Program-made: the position numbers and the translations under genes
From: Leptidea sinapis
Lineage: Eukaryota; Arthropoda; Insecta; Lepidoptera; Pieridae
Direction of reading: 5' to 3'
Length of the DNA stretch: 64,000 bases
Assembly (NCBI RefSeq): GCF_905404315.1
Contig: NC_066273.1
Coordinates: 62,001 to 126,000 of the forward strand
The notes under the pieces: model-generated
Told to the model about the DNA's origin: nothing
Database searches by the model: none
Seen by the model: only the letters and a program-made list of their open reading frames with translations
In this document: in pieces, positions 53,993 to 63,807 of the stretch
How the letters are laid out: every line of letters starts with the position of its first letter
Numbering within the stretch: the stretch's first letter is position 1

Positions 53993-54150
53993 GTGGCGGC
54001 CATTTTGATGATGGATGAATGATGAGAATTTCGTTCTGTACTACCCCGAAAAAGTTTGAAACGATATTCATATTATTGCAATGACAATTTGGTATCTTGG
54101 TTTTCGAAAATTATTCCAAATTCGTTCTTTACTACGGCATGAAATCGTTA
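53993..54150 (+). repeat. Diverged relic of the satellite monomer
   Basis: The stretch is collinear with the satellite: GTGGCGGCCATTTTGATG, ATGAATGATGAGAATTTCG, TTCTGTACTACCCCGAA, ACGATATTCATATTATTGC, then a second GGTATCTTGG, GAAAATTATTCCAAATTCG, TTCTTTACTAC. The two GGCCAT-like blocks are 93 bases apart, against about 100 in the array. It lies in the first intron of the receptor-like gene, 13 kb from the array. Confidence 0.6.
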
Positions 54151-54391
54151 CAAACAAACTTGGAAATAGAATGGAAATATCTCATAGGTTGTGGCTTCAT
54201 CTACATTATCTACTATACATTTGATAACCTGCGCAACCCCAATATTAGGAAATTTACTTGAAATGTCACTCTGTCGAATCTAATAGATTAAAGTAACATA
54301 AAAATTGTACCGTGAATAACTTTATTTATTTCAAAAATATAAGTAAGTTACTCTTTTGTGTCTTCTTTAGTTTGGAGTTAAAATTTTACCA

Positions 54392-54700
54392 GTGGGAGGC
54401 TCATTGCACAGGATGCGGCCTAGATGACGGGTACCACAACGGCAACCATTTCTAGCGTGAAGCAGTAATGCATAAAAATTATTGTGTTTCGGTCTGAATG
54501 GCGCCGTAGGTAGTGAAATAACTAGGCGAACGAGACTTAACATCTTATGTCTCAAGGAGACGAGCGAAATTGTAGTGCCACTCAGAATTTTTCAAGAATC
54601 CAAGAGCGGCACTGCATTGTAATGGTCATGGCGTATCAATTACCATCAGCTGAACTTTCTGCTCATCTTGTCCCTTACTGTCAAATTTTTAGTTATAAAA
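54392..54700 (+). repeat. Lepidopteran dispersed SINE-like repeat, copy 1
   Basis: Starts GTGGGAGGCTC and includes GGGTACCACAACGGC, GTGTTTCGGTCTGAA, ACTTAACATCTTATGTCTC and CATCAGCTGAAC, ending in an A/T-rich tail. It sits in the receptor intron and ends about 24 bases before the exon B acceptor. Confidence 0.75.
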
Positions 54701-54724
54701 ATGTTTATTAAATTGTTTGTACAG

Positions 54725-54937
54725 GAAGTATAACAGCTCGACTTGCAGGCGCAATGTTTTATGCGGCTGCAATTACATCACATATAGTTATTTGGAGGTT
54801 ATCGTGTTCCTGGCAACGGTTGTCGATCTATTGGTTGTCAGTGGAATCAGCACTTAACATCAAACAAGTGCCGCGTGATGAAACGTTGAAATGAAAATTA
54901 AGAACCGTGACGATCTTTATATGTTTCGGAGGAGCTG
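54725..54937 (+). pseudogene. Gustatory receptor-like exon B (TM2-TM3) with stop codon
   Basis: The exon follows TTTGTACAG and ends GGAGCTG|GTAAGT, a consensus donor. Read with the single base left over from exon A it gives R-SITARLAGAMFY. It is open for 71 codons except for TGA at 54892. The frame continues sensibly on both sides of the TGA, so one base substitution explains it. Confidence 0.62.
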
Positions 54938-54943
54938 GTAAGT

Positions 54944-56428
54944 ATATTCGCCATGCGTAGTACTGAAAATAGCTATTTAACGTTTATCTGAAAACATTTC
55001 AAATATTTAAAAATTAATAGAAACTTTCGTTAAGGCTGGGGTCCGAGCCAATGGCATTGAGGAATCGAGTGGATCTAGGTAACCTCTCTCGCACAAGATC
55101 GACATATTTTTAATTCACAAAATGAAGCATTTTTAATATATTACAAACATAATACATCTTTACATAATAAATAATCTTTACATAACTAACAAAACTATGG
55201 CATGTAAATAGTATTGGTATACAATTATCAAATTTTCTTAAAATTTTGATCTAGATTGAATGATTGGAATGGTCTAATTGTAAAAGCTTGGGGCACTGTC
55301 CATAGAAAATAGAAATGTAAAAAAAATGAATTTTCTTCTCGTATTCTGTTGATATTTATATATTTTTGTAAAAATCTAAGCTTTATGTAAACCGTCAAGA
55401 AATGCTTTCAATTATGCGCTATTTTGGCGATTTCTTAGGATAGCGACCTTAACATGCTGACGTTAGTCTTCAACTTTGTTTTCCTCTCTTAATTGTTAAG
55501 CTTCACTAAGCACAGCTCCAAATTTTAGAAGACAGTGGACTATTATTATTAAGAATTATCTCATAAATATAACATTATGTTACAGCTAATTATTACAATA
55601 ACTGAAGATTGTTTTAAACTTCAAATAAGGGGGGATTATATTTTAATTAGTTTTAATATTTTGAATTTCCTAAAATCCACTGTTTCTATGAATACTGAAT
55701 ATTATTTTTAATATTCCACAAACGGTACATATTGATATGATTTAATAAAATAGTATTTAACCTGTTATGTGTAAAAAGGGAGGCTTGTTTCGGTTTTCAT
55801 TTGATTTATTTCCTTTAATCTTAGCTTTTCCCTTTAAAAAGGGATAATTATTATGACTCACGATACATAATACTATATAATATCGGTATAAAATTAATAA
55901 AATATATATCGCGAGTACCCTAACTTATTACTATAACTAGTAATAATTACAAATTACTTTTTATATATATCTTTTAATCTATTATTAAATTAGATTACTA
56001 TAAGTATAATAATATAAGTGATATAATAAACTTATATCACTTCATCCAGATCACGGAAATGACACTAATTAATGTAAAAAAACATCTTATTGAATCTACA
56101 GCTTCTTCGTAAAGAGACATTGACGTTGACATAATGAGAAGAAGTAGCAAGAAGCTCATTGCCTAAACTAAAATCAATATATGCGAAAAATATAATTTAA
56201 ACAAAAGTTTGTTATGCATACGAGCTTCAGACGCATGATGATTTAATCGGTTTTTTTTTTTGTTTAACATGGCCCTAACTTCAAAACCATTATTCTTTAT
56301 CACATTTTCTACAAAAATAAGTTTATCTTAATTATTATTGAATATAACTTACTTTTTATTTACCCTATTTACATATAGATTTGAAGAATATTTGTTAACA
56401 GATTTAATTCCTTATAAAATTGTTTTAG
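54944..56428 (+). other. Intron-like AT-rich stretch
   Basis: Sequence between exons B and C. It is very AT-rich, with short A and T runs and no frame, repeat family or RNA gene that I recognise. Confidence 0.45.
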
Positions 56429-56533
56429 TTGAACATCTAATGAATATTTTATCATCAATCGGACTACACTGTGCACCTCCCGATGTGATGAGAACATATA
56501 TATTGAAATCACATGGATTTTTACTTTTAGAAC
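56429..56533 (+). pseudogene. Gustatory receptor-like exon C
   Basis: Preceded by TTGTTTTAG and followed by GTACGT. With the G from exon B it reads V-EHLMNILSSIGLHC, then APPDVMRTYILKSHGFLLLE. It leaves a C in phase 1, which suits a following His or Gln codon. No convincing next exon is visible up to 64000. Confidence 0.62.
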
Positions 56534-57078
56534 GTACGTACCTATTGATTTTATCAAAGTTTTAATTTGAATGATCAAATCAGAAACAAATTACATTCAG
56601 CCTTACAGAAAAGGAGTGAGGAATTTTCTTCTAAGACAAAGTAAAAAGTAAAGTTTATTCTAGGCAGCGGTTTTCTATTACGTTAAATATATATACATAA
56701 ACACACGCACAGAAACACGCACACACGTATATATTATGTGTCAATATTGAAGACATTGTGAAGTTAATAATTGAACTTAATATTTTAGGAACTCATGAAT
56801 GAATCGTATTTTAGGCATAAATCACGGTTAACGCTAAAAACTCAAATCTGATAATTTTGTATTGTTTCTATTCAAATAACGAAGCAATTAGTAAGTTAGA
56901 TTTATCTCTTTTTCGCTTGCGATATTTACATTTTCTATCTTTCTTTGACGTGTAATCGTAATGTAGTACAATAATTAAGTTAATATTGAGGTGTGTATGT
57001 TCAAAGTATAAGTTAATGCTTATACTTTCGAAAGATTCACACCAATATTGTTGTACACATATATTATTCAATTTACAA
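56534..57078 (+). other. AT-rich stretch after exon C
   Basis: No gene found. It has a CA-rich run with CACACGCACAGAAACACGCA near 56701-56727. I searched for a following receptor exon and saw none. Confidence 0.4.
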
Positions 57079-57388
57079 GTGGGAGGCTCCTGTGCACTGG
57101 ATGTCGTCTAGATTATGGGTACCACAACGGCGCCTATTTCTGCCGTGAAGTAGTAATGTGTAAACATTATTGTGTTTCGGTCTGAAGGGTTCCGTAGCAA
57201 GTGAAATTACTGGGCAAATAAGACTTCACATCTTATGTCTAAAGGTGACGAGCGCAATTGTAGTGTCGATCGGTATTTTTGGGTTTTTTAAGAATCCTGA
57301 GCGGTACTGCATTGTAATGGCAAATCAATCACGATCAGCAGAACGTCCTGCTCGTCTCGTCCCTGATTGTCATATAAAAATATATGTA
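57079..57388 (+). repeat. Lepidopteran dispersed SINE-like repeat, copy 2
   Basis: The same family as 54392-54700, in the same orientation. It contains ATTATGGGTACCACAACGGC, GTGTTTCGGTCTGAAGG, CTTCACATCTTATGTCT, GAATCCTGAGCGGTACTGC and GTCCTGCTCGTCTCGTCCC. It is the most complete copy here. Confidence 0.8.
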
Positions 57389-58746
57389 GAGAAACTTAAA
57401 AAAATATATTTTTGTCATTGGAAATCAGTGATTGTAATAACCTCGATGTATATTCATAAAAAATGTTACATTGCAGGATGAAGAAATAACACAGTTGTAT
57501 TTATGGCGTAGAGTTCGTGAAGCGTACGTGTAGCAGGCCAAACTGGTTCGAGTGACAGACGACTCCTTGGGAGTTGTTGTGCTGGCCTCCTGTTTCTTTA
57601 ACTTCTACTTTATCTGCTTGCATTTGTTTCTAGGAATTACGTATGTATGGAAAAATAGCATCCTTCCCCCGTAGAGAAATCTGGAAAAAAAACAACTCAC
57701 AAGATTTTATTTTGACTTGAATTAAATATTTAAAATACTTATTATTACGAATAATACTGCCAGCAACTCCGTGTTGGATAGCTAGGCTATCCATTGGCCG
57801 AAATAGCTGCCAGCGCTTGAGTTTCCTGTAGCCCTATTGAGGCGCGTAGATAGTACTTTGTATATTATTTTCCGCGCTTCTGGGCCCTACGGGCAAAACT
57901 TCTCGACACCAAACGGCATAAAGATGTATGACTCACTGAGATCGACATATTAGCGACGATTGCTGTCTTCGGCAGTCGAAAATAAAATGGCATTTTGTTT
58001 TTTGTCAATATTTCATAAACTGTTCATATTTTAGAAATTTCAAAAAAAAGTTTCTGAAAGAGGAGAAAATTTCCAATATAAAATTTTGAACTCCCGGAAC
58101 TTTATCTCCATTATTTATAATTTTAATTTAACGCTGAAAATAGGTCTGCGCGCGACATTTTTAGGTTGCACGCGTGGCGTCAAAAGCGAGTACGGCACAT
58201 TAATTAATTTGTTTAAGGTATTGAATATTTATTTTTATATTTGAAAAAATTATGGTGTGTTCTGAACACTATAAATAATTTATTCCCGTTGGAAATTTTA
58301 CTTAAAGTAAATTTTTCAACAAGTTAAACAATTGTCAACTAACAAAATTTTCTCGAACTCTCTTAATTGTAAGTGAAAAAAAATGTTTAAATAATGGTCG
58401 TAAAAAATTTTCGCTTTGTAGAGCCTTTCTTACATATATACTTAGCAAGATAGCGCCATAAAAGTAAAAAAAAATATTTATACTTTGTTTATACTTTGTT
58501 TATGTCAAAATACTAAGAAGTTAATGCCAAGCGTGGCTGACTGTTTAAGACTTGTTAATTAAAATCGGTTTATTACGAACATCTATTTCAAATCGAATGA
58601 CACATTGGTTCCTATTTTTCAAAGATCGCTGACTGAAGTTGACTAAAAAACCTTTGATGACTAGATTAACAGTCGCATTACAAATTTGGGCAGACAATAA
58701 TTTCATCCTTCTTTTCTATATGACCATATCAAGATTTTCTTTTCAT
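57389..58746 (+). other. Unassigned AT-rich DNA
   Basis: No gene found. A more GC-rich island at 57765-57930 (with GGGCCCTACGGGC) has no coding frame. At 58181-58195 is CAAAAGCGAGTACGG, also present in the rDNA spacer. The rest is A/T-rich. Confidence 0.4.
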
Positions 58747-58935
58747 CATCATCATCAGCCTCAAGGCCTCCACTGCTGGACAAAGGTCTTCCCCAAAGAT
58801 ATCCATGACGATCGGTCCTGCGCTGCCCTCATCCAAAGTATTCCGGCGATCTTGATCAGATTTTCGATCCTTCTTGTAGCGGGCAAACGAACACTGCGTC
58901 TTCAGGTACGTGGTGGCGAAGATATTTCTGCCACA
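58747..58935 (-). pseudogene. RTE-type LINE, 3' end fragment
   Basis: On the minus strand it ends ...GTCCAGCAGTGGAGGCC followed by a (GATGAT)n tail, as RTE-clade LINEs of Lepidoptera do. The peptide traces LIKIAGI.W.R.AQDRS.W and the QQWR ending of the C-terminus are visible despite frameshifts. The rest of the element is absent. Confidence 0.65.
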
Positions 58936-59009
58936 CCCACCTATCTTTTCATACCATGACTAAATATCAAATATATCGAGTAAAAGAGAAGGCTCCCACT
59001 AGCGGGAGA

Positions 59010-59203
59010 GATTTCTGGGCAAACAAACCTTAACATCTTATGTCTCAAGGAGACGAGCGCAATTGTATTGCCGCTCAGAATTATTGGATTTTTCAAGAAT
59101 CCTGAGCGGCACTACATTGTTATAGGCAGGGTGTATCAATCACCATCAGCTGAACGTCCTGCTCGTCTCGTCCCTTATTGTCGTATAAAAAATATATATA
59201 CGG
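59010..59203 (+). repeat. Lepidopteran dispersed SINE-like repeat, copy 3 (5'-truncated)
   Basis: Homology begins near TTTCTGGGCAAAC and includes CTTAACATCTTATGTCTC, GACGAGCGCAATTGTA, AGAATCCTGAGCGGCAC and CATCAGCTGAACGTCCTG. The first third of the repeat is missing. It is 55 bp past the RTE fragment. Confidence 0.75.
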
Positions 59204-59814
59204 AACCTCGATATTATATTGGTATGGAAGACAGTCACACAAATATGTGAGAGCTTTGTTCGAATGCTGATTAACATCTGAAGCAGCCAGCACCACGCAG
59301 CTAGATCTGATGCAGATCCAGCAAAGAGATACCAGGTAATATGTCTGCTGTAGGGGTTCACCTGTTACACCGAGACTGAAAACAAACCAGTTACATAATT
59401 TATACGTCTAGAATATAGATAGAGTCTATTGCTGTTAGGCAACCTATGCAAATAGGCCAGGTATGTTACTTTAGTGTGCGTGTCAAGTTAAATCTCACAC
59501 TCGCGATTTGTATGCCGCTTTGTATTAGTGTGCGTGCATTTCTTAAAATAGAGGTTAACTGTCAACCTCAATTTTTATCGACGTTTTGACAGCTGTTACA
59601 GTCTATCTAGACGTATAAACGATCAAGTGCGCAGATTTATTATCATAACTGAGTTTGCAACGATCTAACTTTACTTTATATTTATCATTAGTTGATTTTA
59701 TATATCTATTAAAAACCCATCAACTTAGCGGAACCAACTTGGAAATATTAAAAGTAAATCATGTTTTTATAAATGTTATATTGTTTAATATAAACATAAT
59801 GTTTAGTCCTTGCT
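59204..59814 (+). other. Unassigned sequence
   Basis: No coding frame with recognisable features and no repeat family that I can name. GC content is mixed in 59230-59400 and low afterwards. Confidence 0.35.
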
Positions 59815-60190
59815 TCTTCATCATCATTTCATCCGGAAGACGTCCACTGCTAGTCAAAGACCTCCCTCAAAGATCGTCATGACGATCGACCCTGCGCTGT
59901 CCTCATCCAACCTAATTCGGCGATCTTGACCAGATCGTCCATTTTATAGAGTTCTACTAACACTACGTCGTCGTGGTCGCCATTCGTAGACTTTACTGCC
60001 CCAACGACCATCTGTCCGTCGAGCTATGTGCCCTGCCCACTACCACTTCACTTTCGCAACCAACTGGGCTATGTGGTGACTTTGGTTCTCCTTCGGATCG
60101 CCTCATTTCTGATTCAATCTCGCAGAGAAACTCCTAAAATAGCCCTTTCCATTGCCCTCTCAGTGACAATGAGCTTCTTAGTAATTTCTT
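59815..60190 (-). pseudogene. RTE-type LINE reverse transcriptase, C-terminal remnant
   Basis: Read on the minus strand, the frame shows AMERAILGVSLRD, a stop, IRNEAIRRRTKVT, then several stops, and later DDLVKIAELGWMRTAQGRS and QWTSSG. This is the conserved C-terminal tail of RTE-like RTs common in Lepidoptera. At least five stops or frameshifts show it is old. The 3' tail on this strand again contains GATGATG-like repeats. Confidence 0.75.
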
Positions 60191-60613
60191 ATGTGATGTG
60201 AAATGAAAATATATCTATATCTATGTTATTTATAGAATAAGGATTTTTTTTTCAATTTACTCAATTTTTGCCACAATATATTATCAGTGAACCTCATTCA
60301 AATCGACTTCGATAAAATTTATTTAATTTTTTGGCCCCGTTACACATGCATAAATTGAATGAATAACAAATAACGGGTTTCAATCCGGGAGTGCTTGCAG
60401 AAGTGAAAACTTTAACATTAACGTTGTGAATTTTGAATATTTTGCAATGATTAGGGAATAATTTCACATGAATTGCTTTATTTATCAGTATAAACGTACA
60501 ATATTCATTTATTGCGCTTTCGTACACAAAAATGACTTTTTACATAAAAAATTTAACACTTCATAACTTTTATAATAATTTTACTTTAAAAAGTTTATCT
60601 CTCAGAAATATAA
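60191..60613 (+). other. Unassigned AT-rich DNA
   Basis: No gene or named repeat seen. Confidence 0.35.
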
Positions 60614-60748
60614 ACTTTCATCCATAATTTCAACGACTGTCTTTCGAATTTTCGATCAAGCCATCCTGACGCGAGTTTTACATTTTATACCCGTCGCGTC
60701 CCAAGAAAAGTGCTCAACTCCGCCAAAGAAGTTTTTACTTCAAAAATA
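60614..60748 (+). repeat. Diverged direct repeat, copy 1
   Basis: Shares ACTTTCAT...CCATAA, TTCAACGACTGTCTT, GACGCGAGTTTTACATTTTA and CCAAGAAAAGTGCTCAAC, then TTTACTTCAAAAAT, with 60893-61044. The pair is about 75-80% alike by eye with small indels. The wording resembles a dispersed lepidopteran repeat, but I cannot name it. Confidence 0.65.
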
Positions 60749-60892
60749 TCAATTAAAAATGGATTACATTATAACCCCTATAATAAATATGTTAATATAG
60801 CCAGAGTAAGGGTACACAGCACCATCTCTGCATGTTTATAGACGATGTTGATATTAATATATCAACTGAAGATAACGCTTAACAATCTTATA

Positions 60893-61044
60893 ACCTTTCA
60901 TGAAAAGTTGATTTTCCATAACTTCAACGACTGTCTTATGAATTTTAGATCAGGGTGTTATGTGTCATGACGCGCGTTTATCATTTTATACCCTTCCCAA
61001 GAAAAGTGCTCAACGCCACTAAAGCAGTTTTCACTTCAAAAATA
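60893..61044 (+). repeat. Diverged direct repeat, copy 2
   Basis: Partner of 60614-60748, same orientation, about 280 bp downstream. It has an extra CAGGGTGTTATGTGTCATG before GACGCGCGTTTATC and lacks the GTCGCG insertion of copy 1. Confidence 0.65.
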
Positions 61045-61449
61045 AATTTTTCAATAAAATTTAAATGCACACAATTTAATTTGCGGTACTCATACAATGG
61101 TACAAAATTACTTTACGAAATGATTAGAAATAATGTTATAATTAGTTTAATATACTTACGTGATCCCCAAAAATAGTTGTAGACATATGAAATAAAAATT
61201 GAAGAAGTTGGAGAAAAGAATAAGAAGACCAAGGGTTTCATCAACTTTTCTGGCCAGCGTCGCCTGCCTGACGAAGGCTTCTCGTATCTTTCGCCATAAA
61301 TAAAGCCTTATTATTTGAGGGTCCTATAAAAGATGTGTCGGTGACGCATTGCATTTTTCAATCTTATATCTTTTAAACGAGCAATTCTAGTATAATATGC
61401 GGGTTATAGGCGGAAAATAAGGGAAGACACGAGGAGGACGTGGTTATTG
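61045..61449 (+). other. Unassigned sequence
   Basis: No gene found. The part around 61240-61300 (GGCCAGCGTCGCCTGCC) is less AT-rich and followed by AATAAA, but it has no supporting open frame. Confidence 0.35.
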
Positions 61450-61690
61450 ATACGCACTGCCCATTGCAATGCAGTGCCGCTCAGGATTCTTGGTAGACCC
61501 AAATATTCTAAGCGGCACTACATTTGCGCTCGTCGCCTTGAGACATAAGATGTTAAGTCAAATTTTCCTAGTAATTTCACTAGTCACGCCCTTCTGACCA
61601 AACATTATACATTACTGCTTCACGGCAGAAATAAGCGCCGTTGTGGTACCCATAATCTAGCCGGCATCCTGTGCAAAGGAGCCTCACACT
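61450..61690 (-). repeat. Lepidopteran dispersed SINE-like repeat, copy 4 (minus strand)
   Basis: The reverse complement of the same family: CATTGCAATGCAGTGCCGCTC, GAGACATAAGATGTTAAGTC, TGCTTCACGGCAGAAAT, GCCGTTGTGGTACCCATAAT and GTGCAAAGGAGCCTC. The tail end of the repeat (GTCCTGCTCGTCTCGTCCC) is missing. Confidence 0.75.
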
Positions 61691-62244
61691 GGTCAAATGC
61701 ATGAGTTGAGTGCATGCGCAGTACTGTGTTATAACAAATAATATACCTACATGATTAAAAAGTACATAAAATTCTATAATCTACAGTTGATATTGTAATA
61801 TTTGTAATAACATGAATGGCAATCATTCATTGGTCGCGATGGGTAATCTTAAAGATTATTGTAGTGGCCCGTATGAATTAGGTGATAGTGTCTCCTTGTA
61901 ACAGCAATTAGCACAATGCTGTAAAATACCTAACCTTGATGTAAGTATCCATTGATAACTTTCAACTTGATAGCTCCAGGTGATCCTGAATTTTTGTTTC
62001 TGATCATAATAACCTTAATAACGAAGATTCTAGAAATGACATAAATAAGCCGCATTAAACATATCACCTGGCAGGTGACTTAGAGACCACCGTCGAGTAA
62101 GTAGTCATTTCATCATCATACATCATTTATCATCAGTAGAATGGCGGACGTGTAACAACACGTAAATATTGTGTATATCTTACTGTGCAAACTCAATAGG
62201 TATTTTATTGATATGAAATAAACAACAGCGTACGAATGTTCTTG
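61691..62244 (+). other. Unassigned sequence
   Basis: AT-rich, with a CATCATCATACATCATTTATCATCA run at 62112-62136. No gene seen. Confidence 0.35.
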
Positions 62245-62640
62245 GGTGATGTTTCCAGGACAACATGAGATGATTCAGATGGGGCAGTGCAGACGACATT
62301 TATACCATCTCTGTGCTGCAGAAGAGGGTAAATTGTGCTATTTATAACCTAGGTCCTAAAAATCATTAAGGGATTTTTTTAAAGAAATAAACATTTTTGA
62401 TAAAGTTTTGTATGTTTATAAGCACATTAAGGAATTTGGTAGAAACTGCGACAATCACAAGGAACAAACATAAACTTGTTATGCCTTCTACTCGGTTAAG
62501 TCGAGTTAGTATGTCTATTATTGGGCGATGTATGTTTTGCTTTTACAACATGATCCCAGAAAATGTACAAAACAAATGTGTTACGAAATTTAAAAGAATG
62601 TGTGTGGTAAAAGTTATTATAACATAAATGATTTTCTTAA
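62245..62640 (+). pseudogene. Jockey/CR1-like LINE reverse transcriptase, C-terminal remnant
   Basis: LQKRVNCAIYNLGPKNH is readable at about 62318-62368, then YKHIKEFGRNCDNH in another frame near 62411-62460, then RLSRVSMSIIGRC, FYNMIPENVQNKC and KFKRM in a third (62487-62610). These follow the order of the C-terminal segment after the RT domain of lepidopteran jockey-like elements. Two or more frameshifts are needed, so it is dead. The open frame 62397-62627 is only part of it. Confidence 0.7.
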
Positions 62641-62806
62641 TATGACTTGATACCACAGACTGGGAATAGAGCAAAATGTATATTGTACGATATTACATTG
62701 TAATCCACATTTTTATAAAAAAAGCCTGCTGTGTTTCTTCTCAGGTCTAAAGCACACTATTTCGAATGGGTGGTATTTTTGACGTTCAATAAGTGAATTT
62801 GACATT
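62641..62806 (+). other. Unassigned short stretch
   Basis: AT-rich link between the LINE remnant and the minisatellite. No feature seen. Confidence 0.35.
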
Positions 62807-63230
62807 TGTATGGAACGTTTTGTACAATATTTGGGACCCTGTTATTGATATACTCAGTGCGTACTCCAGAAGCGCCAGATGACAGAACACGTACTGGTCG
62901 GGCATCTGTATGGAGTGTTTTGTATATTATGTGGGACCCTGTTATAGATATACTCACCGCGTACTCCAGCAGCGCCTTATGACAGAAGACGTACTGGTCG
63001 GGCATCTATATGGAGTGTTTTGTATATTATGTGGGACCCTGTTATAGATATTCTCATCGCAAACTCCAGCAGCACAAGTTGGCAGAACTCGTACTGGTCG
63101 GGCATCTGTATGGAGTGTTTTGTATATTATGTGGGACCCTTTTATAGATATACTCACCGCGTACTCCAGCAGCGCCAGATGACAGAACACCTACTGGTCA
63201 GGCAACTGTATGGAGCAATCTGTATCGCAG
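62807..63230 (+). repeat. Minisatellite, 100-bp unit, ~4.2 copies
   Basis: GTACTGGTCG occurs at 62891 and 62991 and again at 63091, with CTACTGGTCA at 63191, exactly 100 bp apart. Each unit also has TGTATGGAGTGTTTTGTATA, TGTGGGACCCTGTTATAGAT and CGCGTACTCCAGCAGCGCC. Copy 1 and the final partial copy are the most divergent. The unit shows no sequence similarity to the big satellite. Confidence 0.9.
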
Positions 63231-63363
63231 CGTTGGTGTCAACTTCTCTATTAGTGTCTTCGAAACTTCTGGGTTGTACAGATAAAAGATGCAATTCAGT
63301 GCCTTCAGTGTAGAGACGGCGTTGGTCACCCTTGTTGAGAATTTGACACCGATTTTATATACA

Positions 63364-63807
63364 TCCCTACTAATATTATAAATGTGAATGTAATTTTGTT
63401 TGTTACGATTTCACGCCTTTTGATAAAATTTGGTACAGAGATAGACTGGGGCTTGAAAAATGACATAGGCCTTTTATTGAAACAAGGGTAAATGGAGGGG
63501 TTGAAATAGGAGATGGCAGTTTGTATTGAAATTTCATTTATTATCAAACAAAGATTACACCATGAAACTTTGTATTAAGGCTATTGATAAGAAATAATTT
63601 ATAAACAATTGTTCTACCATTTTTGAAACTTTGACCTACATGAGGATGAAATAGGAGATTAAAGTTCACAGGGAATACTATTAAAGAGACTTTCATGTGG
63701 AAATCCGCTGTATCGTAGTAGTAAGTTGTATATGTATTATTTGAAAAGAATTCAAAAAAATAAAAAAATAGCTTTTCACGGCGAATGAAGTCGCGGGTAA
63801 AAGCTAG
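63364..63807 (+). mobile_element. Non-autonomous Helitron, 444 bp
   Basis: The left end is A|TCCCTACTAATATTATAAAT and the right end is GGTAAAAGCTAG|T, both standard for lepidopteran Helitrons. The internal phrases TTTCACGCCTTTTGA and TTTGGTACAGAGATAG are family hallmarks. A GCGA-ATGAAG-TCGC hairpin lies just before the 3' end (63781-63794). It encodes nothing. Confidence 0.82.

Larger units (their letters stand above)
53563..56533 (+). pseudogene. Gustatory receptor-like gene, N-terminal half in three exons
   Basis: Three pieces splice in a consistent frame: 53563 (or 53575) to 53764, 54725-54937 and 56429-56533. All introns have GT...AG ends and phase 1. The joined product has the order seen in insect gustatory receptors: a cytoplasmic start with SRWFGIAVP, TM1 (GMCIIIILVVVECGALW), TM2 (AGAMFYAAAITSHIVIW) followed by a W/VE pattern (YWLSVESAL), TM3 (VTIFICFGGA), then VEHLMNILSSI and KSHGFLLLE. 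The A-V-E-H junction is characteristic of sugar-receptor-type Grs, which are ligand-gated cation channels in taste neurons. Exon 2 has an in-frame TGA at 54892-54894 (LK*KLRTV, where Trp would need one base change). Exons for TM4-TM7 were not found in the window. It could still be a live gene if the TGA is a sequencing error. Confidence 0.65.

Noticed and set aside
57170..57481. 103-codon ORF
   Set aside because: It lies almost entirely inside a copy of the dispersed SINE-like repeat.
58639..58959. 106-codon ORF on the plus strand
   Set aside because: Most of it is the antisense of an RTE 3' tail, including the CAT/ATG microsatellite that gives the His run.
62757..63313. ORFs of 78-97 codons over the 100-bp minisatellite
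   Set aside because: They arise from the tandem repeat, appear on both strands and have no start context or domain.
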